Assembly (NCBI RefSeq): GCF_011801125.1 | Contig: NZ_CP046171.1 | Location: 7,874,001 to 7,938,000 of the forward strand | Length of the DNA: 64,000 bases | Direction of reading: 5' to 3' | From: Nocardia brasiliensis | GTDB taxonomy: Bacteria > Actinomycetota > Actinomycetes > Mycobacteriales > Mycobacteriaceae | Part shown: piece by piece, positions 56,401 to 63,703 of the stretch | Position numbering within the stretch: the stretch's first letter is position 1 | Layout: each line of letters starts with the position of its first letter | Made by a program: the position numbers and the translations under genes | Notes under the pieces: model-generated | Databases searched by the model: none | What the model was told of the DNA's origin: nothing | The model's input: the letters and a program-made list of their open reading frames with translations, nothing else

Positions 56401-57934
56401 CCCGCGCGGCCCCAAGCTGATTCCGGGCGCCTCGGTGGCAGGCGGTCGCTACCGGCTGCTCGCCGGGCACGGCGGTGCCCGCGGCCTCAAGTTCTGGCAG
56501 GCACTCGACATCAAGCTCGACCGTGAGGTCGCGCTGACCTTCGTCGACGCCGACCAGAAGGCCGCGGACAACTCCGGTCACGACGGCCCGCAGGCCATCC
56601 TCTCGCGCACCCTGCGCCTCGGCCGGATCAACTCGCCCGGTCTGGCCCGCGTGCTCGATGTGGTGCGCGGCAGCTCGGGCGGCATCGTGGTGGCCGAATG
56701 GACCCCGGGTCGCTCGCTGCGCGAGATGGCCGAGACCGTGCCGTCGCCGATCGGCGCCGCACGGGCCATCCGCGCCCTCGCCTCGGCCGCCGAACTGGCA
56801 CACCGCGGCGGTGGCTCGCTGTCCATCGATCACCCCGACCGGGTGCGGATCAGCGCGTCCGGCGACGCGGTGCTCGCCTTCCCCGGCACCCTGTCCGATT
56901 CCGACGCGCAGTCGGACGTGCGTGGCCTCGGCGCCATGCTCTACGCCCTGATCACCGCCCGCTGGCCGATCCGCTCCGGTGGCGTCACCGGCACGGCGGC
57001 GACGGTCGGCGGATTGCGGCTCGCCGACTTCGGCCCGGACGGCACGCCGGTGGAACCGCGCCAGATAAGACCCGAGGTGCCGTTCGAGATCTCGGCGGTC
57101 GCGGTGCGGTCGCTGGAATCCAACAAGGGCGTGCGCACCGCGGCGACCGTGCAGCACGTGCTCGAACAGGCCTCGGTGGTCGATCAGAAGACCGACTTCA
57201 TCCCGGTGCTGCGGCTCGGCCAGCGGGCCACCCCGCCCGCACCCGACGAGTCGCTGGCCGACCCGGAACTGCTTGCCGCCGAACGGGAACGCTCGCAGCG
57301 GATGATGTGGATCATGGTCGGCCTCGGCATCCTGGCCGCGCTGGTGGTCGGCATCGTGATCTGGTGGATGGTCAGCGTGTTCGCGCCAGGCGCCTCCGAC
57401 GCCCCGCTGAACGAGCAGCGCAATATCGGCCTCACCACCAACAGTGCCCCCGCGCCGACCCCGGCCGCGGTGGGGCCCTCGGTCGGCACCGGGGGTGTCC
57501 AGGTGCCGGTGACCGCGGTCAGCGTGTTCTCCCCCGAGGGCACCCCGGACGGTGTCGGCAACGTCAACGCGGTGCTGGACCAGAACCCGGCCACCATGTG
57601 GCGCACGGACCAGTACTTCCAGCAGTTCCCCGCCCTCAAGAAGGGCGTGGGGCTGCTGGCGACGCTGCCGAGCGCGGCCAAGCTGACCAACGTCACGATC
57701 AACTCGCCGAGCCCAGGCACGTCGGTCGAGATCCGTACCTCGCCCACCGACTCGCCGACGCTGGATCAGACCCAGCTGATCGGCTCGGGCAAGCTCGTCG
57801 AAGGGCTCACCGATATCCCGGTCCGCACCGACCAGGCGGCCCGCTACGTCCTCATCTGGATCACCGGACTCGGCAATTCCGGTGGGCAGTTCCAGAGTTC
57901 CATCGCCGATATTCGTTTGGATGCCACCCCGTAG
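53411..57934 (+). CDS. murJ: MurJ lipid II flippase fused to a pseudokinase and an extracellular domain
   Basis: 1507 aa. Residues 1-270 are Pro-rich and disordered with 36-bp tandem repeats. MurJ spans about 283-800 with 14 helices (SGSIAIATLISRLTGFGKQLLLATVLGP opens it) and flips lipid II across the membrane. A cytoplasmic kinase-like domain spans about 1005-1215 but lacks the catalytic Lys (EVALTFVD), HRD and DFG motifs. One helix near 1297 (MWIMVGLGILAALVVGIVIWWMV) leads to an external jelly-roll-like domain (DQNPATMWRTDQYFQQFP). This is the mycobacterial MviN layout, where the phosphorylated pseudokinase recruits FhaA. ATG 53411 fits AGGAGG better than ATG 53408. Confidence 0.95.
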   Translation: MSDDDPSAHRPRSERRDGPPVRRAPVAPWERHPPQAQEPEPDMNPGPYDAPAPRVPQVSRPSTPPQRIPPGQRLPSGPAQRPPGPPQRPAPAPHPGQRQYPAQQPPQAQQPPSAPPQQPRPAPVQRPGPPPGQSGGMPAAPRPAPGQSGAMPAAPRPAQSGAMPAAPRPGQSGAIPASAPRSGPMPAAPARPVPGPPPAPRPGPARPEPTPAGAPQSGRVPPPRYAPPQARPEPYPPPRRSQPVANDAPPVDVAKRPRTQEWPAATATKEPEQSANSRLLKDSGSIAIATLISRLTGFGKQLLLATVLGPAIASAFTSANLIPNMITELVLGAVLTAMVVPTLVRAEKEDADGGAAFVRRLVTAAFVVLAFATLLATATAPILATHVFVAADGKVNTALTTALTFLLLPAILFYGMSALFTAILNTRQVFRPGAWAPVLNNIVVLLVLGLYALTPGEITLDPVRMSDPKLLVLGIGITLGVVTQALTLVPAIRREGIDLRPLWGVDTRLKQFGMMGLAIILYVLISQLGLIFANHVASGADEAGPAIYSYAWLLLQLPYGVLGVTVLTAIMPRLSRNAADGDTPAVVDDLSVATRLTMIALFPVVTFMTIAGPELGQALFGYARFSGDAQRLGHAVSWSAFALIPYALVLIHLRVFYAREQAWTPTWIILGITTVKTILSALAPVIADDSDSVVIVLGVANGLGFTAGAMIGGYLLHRSLGDLRMANVGRTVTRVVLSSLAGGAVMWIVDRVLGLERLSDSFGGPGSLIRVAITAVVMFAVAFGLMRLAGVPEVVGITVAISRRLGWTPPAPDLDLDGPVDDPYPTQILRRPDPYPAYPAFDPYMDAQTMVLPVIRADAVDITGMGEFPYPVRQRSTSGEIAETSTYQGEGGPRVSDDAVGGVPAADSSATTAGGLSTDAPPPGGEPSDPAYANRELGAGPPVAEADPREHEAGPPEQHESQNQLPPRDPMYDTGMIPIGAPEMPPLGGDTPGGRRTPRGPKLIPGASVAGGRYRLLAGHGGARGLKFWQALDIKLDREVALTFVDADQKAADNSGHDGPQAILSRTLRLGRINSPGLARVLDVVRGSSGGIVVAEWTPGRSLREMAETVPSPIGAARAIRALASAAELAHRGGGSLSIDHPDRVRISASGDAVLAFPGTLSDSDAQSDVRGLGAMLYALITARWPIRSGGVTGTAATVGGLRLADFGPDGTPVEPRQIRPEVPFEISAVAVRSLESNKGVRTAATVQHVLEQASVVDQKTDFIPVLRLGQRATPPAPDESLADPELLAAERERSQRMMWIMVGLGILAALVVGIVIWWMVSVFAPGASDAPLNEQRNIGLTTNSAPAPTPAAVGPSVGTGGVQVPVTAVSVFSPEGTPDGVGNVNAVLDQNPATMWRTDQYFQQFPALKKGVGLLATLPSAAKLTNVTINSPSPGTSVEIRTSPTDSPTLDQTQLIGSGKLVEGLTDIPVRTDQAARYVLIWITGLGNSGGQFQSSIADIRLDATP

Positions 57935-58182
57935 CACCGCTGATCGTCTTCCGCCGCACGTGAAGTGACCGTGCCGGCCCGCGCGCACCTCTTCCGCCGC
58001 GCGGCTCATCCCTGAATCCCGTTCAGTTTGTTGCTGCCGGATCGCGACTGACGATATGATCTCTTCGCGCTCTCAGCAGGGGAGCTTCCCGGGTTCTGGT
58101 GCCTCGATCCTGGATGCTGCGAAATTTCGGTAATGGTCTTTGGTGTCCGTTGCCACCGTGAGCGCTGGTCAAGGGGTTGGCA

Positions 58183-58815
58183 TTGTCGTCCGAATCGAAC
58201 GAGGATTTCCGCGGGGGGACGTCGCGCCCAGTCGCGTACCGCGAACGCTCGTTCGTGGCCGCCGACTGCAGCGACGTCGAGTTGCTGCGGGCGCACGTGC
58301 GCGGCCAGCGACATGCCTTCGCGGAGCTACTACGCAGACACAACGATCATCTCTGGCAGACCGCCCTGCGCACCTCCTATACCCGCGAGGACGCGGCCGA
58401 TTCGCTCCAGGACGCGCTGCTCTCGGCCCATCGCACCGCCGCCAAGTTCCGGGCCGAGGCCGAGGTGCGCAGCTGGCTGCACGCGATCGTGGTGAACGCC
58501 TGCCTGGACCGGATCCGGCGCAACAAGATCCGCAAGGCCGTCTCGCTGACGCCGGAGACCATGCCGGAGCCGCGGGACGAACGCGACGCCGTCGCCGAGC
58601 TGGAGATGTCGCTGGTGGTCGACCGCGCGCTGTTCTCGCTGCCCGCCGATCAGCGCACCGCCCTGGTCGCGGTGGATCTGGAAGGGTATAGCGTGGCGGA
58701 GGCCGCCGCGATGCTCGGCGTTCCGGAGGGGACCATCAAGAGCCGCTGCGCTCGCGGCAGGCAACGCCTACAGGAACGGCTGGAATTTCTGCGCGATCCG
58801 GGGAACCGGAAGTAG
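58183..58815 (+). CDS. sigM: ECF RNA polymerase sigma factor SigM
   Basis: 210 aa. Region 2 includes DVELLRAHVRGQRHAFAELLRRHNDHLWQTALRTS and AEVRSWLHAIVVNACLDRIRR. Region 4 has LPADQRTALVAVDLEGYSVAEAAAMLGVPEGTIKSRCARGRQRL. The order murJ-sigM-anti-sigma-trxB-trxA identifies it as SigM rather than another ECF factor; in mycobacteria SigM controls esx and surface-lipid genes. TTG 58183 is chosen because AAGGGG lies 6 nt upstream; TTG 58177 is too close to it and no ATG or GTG fits. The anti-sigma gene follows after 72 nt. Confidence 0.93.
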   Translation: MSSESNEDFRGGTSRPVAYRERSFVAADCSDVELLRAHVRGQRHAFAELLRRHNDHLWQTALRTSYTREDAADSLQDALLSAHRTAAKFRAEAEVRSWLHAIVVNACLDRIRRNKIRKAVSLTPETMPEPRDERDAVAELEMSLVVDRALFSLPADQRTALVAVDLEGYSVAEAAAMLGVPEGTIKSRCARGRQRLQERLEFLRDPGNRK

Positions 58816-58887
58816 TCGAGATGCGTCATTAATAGTGACGAACCCGTTGACGATGTCCCAGTAAGTCCCCGGCCCGAGGGATCAGCG

Positions 58888-59991
58888 ATGGCAGACGAGA
58901 ACACCGGAGGTGCGATGGCAACCAGGTCCGTGCCGCAGCCTCCGTTCTCACCGGAGCTGCTCGCCGACCTTCACGCCGGCAATCTCGCGCCCGAACTGCA
59001 CGAACAGTTGTGGCCCGCGGTCCGGCGCGACGGGGAGGCACTGCGTTTCGTGCACGCCCTGGACGAGGTCAGCTCCGAATTGCGCGCGCTCGGCCGTTCC
59101 GACCGCGTCATCCACCGCATGCCCGAGGACGTCACGGCCCGGCTCACCGCGTTCGTCGACGGACTGGACGCGGACGGCGCGCCAGAGGACGCGGGCGAGA
59201 CGATCTACCACCTGCCGGTCGCCGGTGAAAACCACGATGGTGCAACGGTTCCCGACGATGCCGCACGGTCCGACGGCGCTGTTCGATTCAGCGGCGCTGC
59301 TCGGCTCGATGATGCCGCTGGGTCCAACGACTCCACTCGGCTCGAGGGCACTACTCGGTTCGACGATGCCGCTCGGTTCGACGATGCCGCTCGGTTCGAC
59401 GATGCCGCTCGGTTCGACGATGCCGCTCGGTCCGACGGCGGTGACCAGCTCGACGGACCTGCTCGGCCCAATGGTCCCGCCGGGTTCTACGACGCTGTGC
59501 GTCCCGGGGACGTGGCGGTCGCCGCAGGTGCCGTGCCGGAGCCCGCGGTACCCGCTGCAACGCCCGTCTCGCTGGACGAGCGGCGCCGGAGCAGGCTGCG
59601 CTGGCTCACCGCCGCGGCCGCCGCGGTGGCGGTCGTCGCGTGCGCCTCGATCGCGCTGACCGTCGTCCGGGGGAACGACACCCCGCCGGTCGCCCAGCCC
59701 ACCTCGGAGGGCGCCGAGCTCGACGAGCCCACCGCGGCCGCCATGCTCACCGCCCTCGGCCGCAACGACGCCTCCGGCCTGCTCAGCAACCCGGCCGCGC
59801 GAGAACGCTGCGTGCGCGCCAACGACCTGGAGCGCACTGTGCTCGGCTCGATGAACATCAGCTATCACGGCAAAGACGCGGTCCTGCTGCTGCTCACCGG
59901 CCCGCGCACGCCCAAGATCACCGCGCTCATCGTCGGAACCGGTTGCAGCACAGACGATCCGCAACGACTGACCGTGCAGGACATCGGCTGA
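58888..59991 (+). CDS. rsmA: anti-sigma-M factor with a 14-unit hexapeptide repeat
   Basis: 367 aa. The N-terminal cytoplasmic part has FSPELLADLHAGNLAPELHEQLWPAVRRDGEALRFVHALDEVSSELRALG, the sigma-binding domain type seen after sigM. One membrane helix (WLTAAAAAVAVVACASIALTVV) lies near 235 and an extracytoplasmic domain with two Cys follows (RERCVRAND, GTGCSTDD). Between them, residues 123-206 are 14 hexads of the form DDAARF, absent from typical RsmA proteins and making this copy long. ATG 58888 has GAGGG at 7 nt; ATG 58915 with GGAGG at 4 nt is the alternative. Confidence 0.88.
   Translation: MADENTGGAMATRSVPQPPFSPELLADLHAGNLAPELHEQLWPAVRRDGEALRFVHALDEVSSELRALGRSDRVIHRMPEDVTARLTAFVDGLDADGAPEDAGETIYHLPVAGENHDGATVPDDAARSDGAVRFSGAARLDDAAGSNDSTRLEGTTRFDDAARFDDAARFDDAARFDDAARSDGGDQLDGPARPNGPAGFYDAVRPGDVAVAAGAVPEPAVPAATPVSLDERRRSRLRWLTAAAAAVAVVACASIALTVVRGNDTPPVAQPTSEGAELDEPTAAAMLTALGRNDASGLLSNPAARERCVRANDLERTVLGSMNISYHGKDAVLLLLTGPRTPKITALIVGTGCSTDDPQRLTVQDIG
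59254..59505 (+). repeat. in-frame 18-bp minisatellite in rsmA
   Basis: 14 consecutive 18-nt units encoding hexads of the DDAARF type in constant register. Four units at 59354-59425 are identical (unit CTCGGTTCGACGATGCCG); the flanking units are progressively diverged. Confidence 0.9.
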
Positions 59992-60067
59992 GTGAGCAGG
60001 CCCACCCGGCGGCGCCGAAGTGTGCCAGGCCACTGAGCCGAAGCTCACCGCACACTCCACCAGCGCA

Positions 60068-60093
60068 GGAACAATAGCCATTACGCTGTTGTT
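60068..60093 (+). promoter_or_regulatory. SigH/SigR-type promoter of trxB
   Basis: GGAAC (60068-60072), an 18-nt spacer and GTT (60091-60093) match the thiol-stress promoter pattern GGAAT-N18-GTT of Streptomyces SigR and mycobacterial SigH. A transcription start near 60100 would leave a leader of about 33 nt. It indicates that trxBA can be induced apart from sigM. Confidence 0.6.
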
Positions 60094-60132
60094 GACCGAG
60101 ACGTCCGTCGATATCTGCCTGGGAAGGGCCTC

Positions 60133-61119
60133 ATGAGTGCGCCAGTACGTGACCTGATCATCGTCGGCTCCGGTCCCGCCGGCTACACCGCAGCGGTGTA
60201 CGCGGGTCGTGCCGAGCTGCAGCCGTTGTTGTTCGAGGGCACCCAGTTCGGTGGCGCGCTGATGACCACCACCGAGGTCGAGAACTACCCGGGCTTCCGC
60301 GAGGGCATCATGGGCCCGGACCTGATGGAGCAGATGCGTGAGCAGGCCAAACGCTTCGGCGCCGAGATCCGCACCGAAGACGTCGACGCCATCGACCTCA
60401 GCGGCCCGATCAAGACGGTGACCGTCGGCGACGAGACCTATCAGGCGTACGCGGTGATCCTGGCGATGGGCTCGGCGGCCCGCTACCTGAACATCCCGGG
60501 CGAGCAGAAGCTGCTCGGCCGCGGCGTCAGCGCCTGCGCGACCTGCGACGGCTTCTTCTTCAAGGGGCAGGACATCGTCGTGGTCGGCGGCGGCGACTCC
60601 GCCATGGAGGAGGCCACCTTCCTGACCAAGTTCGCCGCCAGTGTCACCATCGTGCACCGCCGCGAGGAGTTCCGTGCCTCGCGCATCATGCTCGAGCGCG
60701 CCAAGGCCAACGAGAAGATCAAGTTCGTGCTCAATACCGAGATCGCCGAGGTCAACGGCGATACCAGCGTGACGAGCCTGACCCTGCGCGACACCCGCAC
60801 GGGGGAGACCTCGGAGCTGGCCGCGACCGGTCTTTTCGTCGCGATCGGCCACGATCCGCGCAGCGAGTTGGTCCGCGGCCAGGTGGAGCTCGACGACGAA
60901 GGTTACGTGCAGGTTGTGCACCCGTCGACGGCCACCAAGGTGCCCGGCGTGTTCGCCGCCGGCGACCTGGTCGACCACACCTATCGCCAGGCGATCACCG
61001 CCGCGGGCACCGGCTGCCGCGCGGCCATCGACGCCGAGCGCTGGCTCGCCGAGCAGGGTGACATCACTTCGAACACCCTCGAGCACGCGAGCAACACGGC
61101 GGCCGTGCCTGCCAACTGA
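60133..61119 (+). CDS. trxB: thioredoxin reductase
   Basis: 328 aa NADPH- and FAD-dependent enzyme that reduces thioredoxin. The FAD motif is [19 protein letters not shown], the redox disulfide CATCD near residues 135-138, and the NADPH motif [15 protein letters not shown] near 153-167. The C-terminus has [26 protein letters not shown] 60133 has GGGAAGGG upstream. trxA starts 79 nt after the stop with no terminator, so the two form an operon, as in mycobacteria. A GGAAC-N18-GTT promoter lies 40-65 nt upstream. Confidence 0.97.
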   Translation: MSAPVRDLIIVGSGPAGYTAAVYAGRAELQPLLFEGTQFGGALMTTTEVENYPGFREGIMGPDLMEQMREQAKRFGAEIRTEDVDAIDLSGPIKTVTVGDETYQAYAVILAMGSAARYLNIPGEQKLLGRGVSACATCDGFFFKGQDIVVVGGGDSAMEEATFLTKFAASVTIVHRREEFRASRIMLERAKANEKIKFVLNTEIAEVNGDTSVTSLTLRDTRTGETSELAATGLFVAIGHDPRSELVRGQVELDDEGYVQVVHPSTATKVPGVFAAGDLVDHTYRQAITAAGTGCRAAIDAERWLAEQGDITSNTLEHASNTAAVPAN

Positions 61120-61198
61120 CCTCTCGCCCCCAGGGAGTGGTTCGCCCGCGTGGCCGAAAAGGCCACGGGGGCACCGCAATTCAGCAAGGAGAAGACCC

Positions 61199-61531
61199 AT
61201 GTCCGATAGTGCCAAGACCGTCGCGGTCACCGACGCATCCTTCGCCGACGACGTGCTGCTCAGCGAGAAGCCGGTGCTCGTCGATTTCTGGGCGTCCTGG
61301 TGCGGTCCGTGCAAGATGGTCGCCCCGGTGCTGGAGGAGATCGCGGGCACCCACGCGGACAAGCTCACCGTCGCGAAGATCGATGTCGACGCCAACCCCG
61401 AGACGGCCCGCGATTACAAGATCCTCTCGCTCCCCACTATGATGCTGTTCCGCGGCGGTAAGCCGGTGAAGCAGATCGTCGGAGCGAAGGGCAAAGCCGC
61501 CCTGCTGCGCGAACTCGACGACGTCATCTGA
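61199..61531 (+). CDS. trxA: thioredoxin
   Basis: 110 aa with the active site WASWCGPCKM near residues 31-40, the cis-Pro loop LPTMMLF and the KIDVDANPETARDYKI strand-helix. Reduced by TrxB, it keeps cytosolic protein thiols reduced and supplies electrons to ribonucleotide reductase and peroxiredoxins. ATG 61199 has AAGGAGAAG 6-7 nt upstream. Downstream is a hairpin without a T-tract, then cwlM. The gene corresponds by position to mycobacterial trxC. Confidence 0.97.
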   Translation: MSDSAKTVAVTDASFADDVLLSEKPVLVDFWASWCGPCKMVAPVLEEIAGTHADKLTVAKIDVDANPETARDYKILSLPTMMLFRGGKPVKQIVGAKGKAALLRELDDVI

Positions 61532-61598
61532 TCCTGGCATTCGACTGCCATAGGCACCAAAGGTCGTCGGGATCGACCGACGCGCCGTAGGATGCCTG

Positions 61599-61629
61599 GA
61601 CCCGGGAATGCCGAATTCCCGTCCGGGTC
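61599..61629 (+). terminator. hairpin after trxA
   Basis: GACCCGG pairs with CCGGGTC, and inner GGAAT pairs with ATTCC across a small bulge. No T-run follows. It lies 67 nt after the trxA stop and upstream of the cwlM ribosome-binding site, so it may be a terminator or a structured leader. Confidence 0.45.
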
Positions 61630-61720
61630 TGAGACAATCGACCGATGCCGGTCGTGCGAAGGTGTATCCCATCGCATGAGTGGGTACCCGGATTGACGCG
61701 GAAGGAAAGGGCTCTCACGC

Positions 61721-62914
61721 ATGCACCGACTTCGTCACGGCGATAGCGGTCCAGCCGTAGCAGAGGTTCGGAGCACCCTGGCAAGTCTCGGGTTCTTGCA
61801 CGCACACGTCGATGCCGACGGCGCCGACGCACGCGAGTACTGGAAGGACACCGAGGCGACCTTCGACCATCGACTCGACTCGGCGGTCCGCGCGTTCCAA
61901 CAGCACCGCGGACTGCTCGTCGATGGTGTCGTCGGCCCGGCCACCTATCGCGCCTTGAAAGAGGCGTCCTACCGGCTGGGTGCCCGCACACTGATCTATC
62001 AGCTCTCCGCGCCGCTGTACGGCGACGACGTCGCGACCCTGCAGCGCAAGCTGCAGGATCTCGGCTTCTACGTGCACCGGGTCGACGGCTACTTCGGGCC
62101 GCACACGCACGAGGGGCTCACCTCATTTCAGCGCGAGATCGGCCTGGCCGCCGACGGCATCTGCGGGCCGGACACGCTGCGTTCGCTCGACCTGCTCGGC
62201 GCCCGCGTCACCGGCGGCAATCCGCACCGGATCGCCGAGGAAGAGGTGGTGCACCGGGCGGGGCCGCAGCTCACCGGCAAGCGCATCGTGATCGATCCCG
62301 GTCTGGGCGGACCGGACAAGGGACATCCGGTGCCCTCCGAATACGGCGACGTGTACGAGTCGGAGATCCTGTGGGACTTGGCAAGTCGGCTCGAGGGCCG
62401 GATGGCCGCGACGGGCATGGAGACGTTCCTGTCCCGCCCGTGGGGCGCCAACCCCACCGATGCCGAGCGGGCCGACACGTCCAACGCCTTCGACGCCGAT
62501 CTGATGATCTCGCTGCGCTGCGCGACCAACCCGAGCCCGCTGGCCAACGGTGTCGCCGGCTTCTACTTCGGCAACTCCCATGGCTCGGCGTCGATGATCG
62601 GCCAGGTGCTGGCCGGATTCATCCAGCGCGAGGTCGTCGCGCGCACCTCGCTGCAGGACTGCCGGACGCACGCCAGGACCTGGGATCTGCTGCGCCTCAC
62701 CAAGATGCCGACCGTGCAGATCGATATCGGCTATCTGACAAACGATTACGACGCCAACGTGCTCACCAACCCGCGCATGCGCGACGTGATCGCGGAGGCC
62801 ATCCTGATCTCGGTCAAGCGGCTCTACCTGCTCGGCCAGGACGACCAGCCGACCGGCACCTATACCTTCGCGGAATTGCTCGCCGAAGAACTGGCCGCCG
62901 CCGACCGCATGTAG
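61721..62914 (+). CDS. cwlM: CwlM, N-acetylmuramoyl-L-alanine amidase-like regulator
   Basis: 397 aa. Two PG_binding_1 domains (residues about 5-80 and 90-150: FQQHRGLLVDGVVGPATYRAL, FQREIGLAADGICGPDTLRSL) precede an Amidase_3 domain from about 187. The zinc residues appear lost: IDPGLGG instead of DPGHGG, LRCATNPSP instead of IHANA, and QIDIGYLTN instead of VEIGFLTN. In mycobacteria phosphorylated cytoplasmic CwlM stimulates MurA and contacts MurJ/FhaA; there is likewise no signal peptide here. The C-terminal TGTYTFAELL resembles the phosphorylated Thr site. ATG 61721 follows GGAAGGAAAGGG. Confidence 0.95.
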   Translation: MHRLRHGDSGPAVAEVRSTLASLGFLHAHVDADGADAREYWKDTEATFDHRLDSAVRAFQQHRGLLVDGVVGPATYRALKEASYRLGARTLIYQLSAPLYGDDVATLQRKLQDLGFYVHRVDGYFGPHTHEGLTSFQREIGLAADGICGPDTLRSLDLLGARVTGGNPHRIAEEEVVHRAGPQLTGKRIVIDPGLGGPDKGHPVPSEYGDVYESEILWDLASRLEGRMAATGMETFLSRPWGANPTDAERADTSNAFDADLMISLRCATNPSPLANGVAGFYFGNSHGSASMIGQVLAGFIQREVVARTSLQDCRTHARTWDLLRLTKMPTVQIDIGYLTNDYDANVLTNPRMRDVIAEAILISVKRLYLLGQDDQPTGTYTFAELLAEELAAADRM

Positions 62915-62931
62915 GTCCACCCCGAAACCAG

Positions 62932-62969
62932 AAGGGCCCCGCACCGATTCACCGGTGCGGGGCCCTTTT
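62932..62969. terminator. intrinsic bidirectional terminator after cwlM
   Basis: A 15-bp perfect stem, AAGGGCCCCGCACCG paired with its complement, with a 6-nt loop and T-runs on both strands. It lies between two converging genes and closes the trxBA-cwlM stretch. Confidence 0.9.
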
Positions 62970-62977
62970 CGACACGT

Positions 62978-63703
62978 TCAGCGCACGCCGACCCGGGCGG
63001 GCGGAGTCATCGACGCGGCCGCGAGCAGCTGATCGAGGGCGCGCTCGACGTCTTCCTTCCAGCCGTGATCGGAATTGATCTCCAGGCGCAGCCGCGGGAA
63101 CTTGTGGTGCGGCGCGACCACCTCGAAGCCGACATCCTCCAGGAAATCGGCCTCGATCATGCAGGTCTCGGGGGAGCATTCGGCCGTCGGGCCCGCCGCG
63201 GCGCCCTTGATCGGCGCGATGATCCGCTCCATCAGCGTCATCGAGCCGAACCGCTCGGACAGCGCGTGCGCCGGGGGATCGGACCGGATGCCGAAGGCCT
63301 CGAGCGCCCGCACGCCACGGCGCACCAGATCGGCCACCACGGCCTGCATCAACTGATGGGCAACCTCCGCGTCCTGGTACGGGAATTCGGCCCGCAGCGT
63401 GGTCAGCAGGACCGCGTCCGGGCTCACCGGCGAGGTGGGGAAGAGGGTGGCGCGCGGCACCGCGCTCGGTGGCGAATACAGCGCACACCCGGCGACATTG
63501 CCGTCGACGTTGGCCACCTGCCCGCACGAGCCCCACTCCAGCAGGACCGTGGACAGCCAGGCCTCCTTCTCGAAGACCGGATCGCTGAAGCCCCGGGAGT
63601 CCTCGGCCACCGCGGGATCCATCTCCCAGAACACACAACGCCGGGAGTGCGCGGGGAGCTTGTCGAGCTCGCCGAGGGTCAGGGCCGTGACGCTGGTCGC
63701 CAT
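62978..63703 (-). CDS. GNAT family N-acetyltransferase (Rv3916c-like)
   Basis: 241 aa. It opens MATSVTALTLGELDKLPAHSRRCVFWEMDP, a conserved start for this origin-proximal protein. The central part contains the acetyl-CoA region in reduced form (LVRRGVRALEAFGIRSDPP) and TCMIEADFLEDVGFEVVAPHHKFPRLRLEI. Its position next to cwlM and presumably parB matches Rv3916c of M. tuberculosis, whose substrate is unknown. ATG 63703 is used; ATG 63745 gives 14 more residues with an equally modest ribosome-binding site. It shares the terminator with cwlM. Confidence 0.88.
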   Translation of the reverse strand: MATSVTALTLGELDKLPAHSRRCVFWEMDPAVAEDSRGFSDPVFEKEAWLSTVLLEWGSCGQVANVDGNVAGCALYSPPSAVPRATLFPTSPVSPDAVLLTTLRAEFPYQDAEVAHQLMQAVVADLVRRGVRALEAFGIRSDPPAHALSERFGSMTLMERIIAPIKGAAAGPTAECSPETCMIEADFLEDVGFEVVAPHHKFPRLRLEINSDHGWKEDVERALDQLLAAASMTPPARVGVR

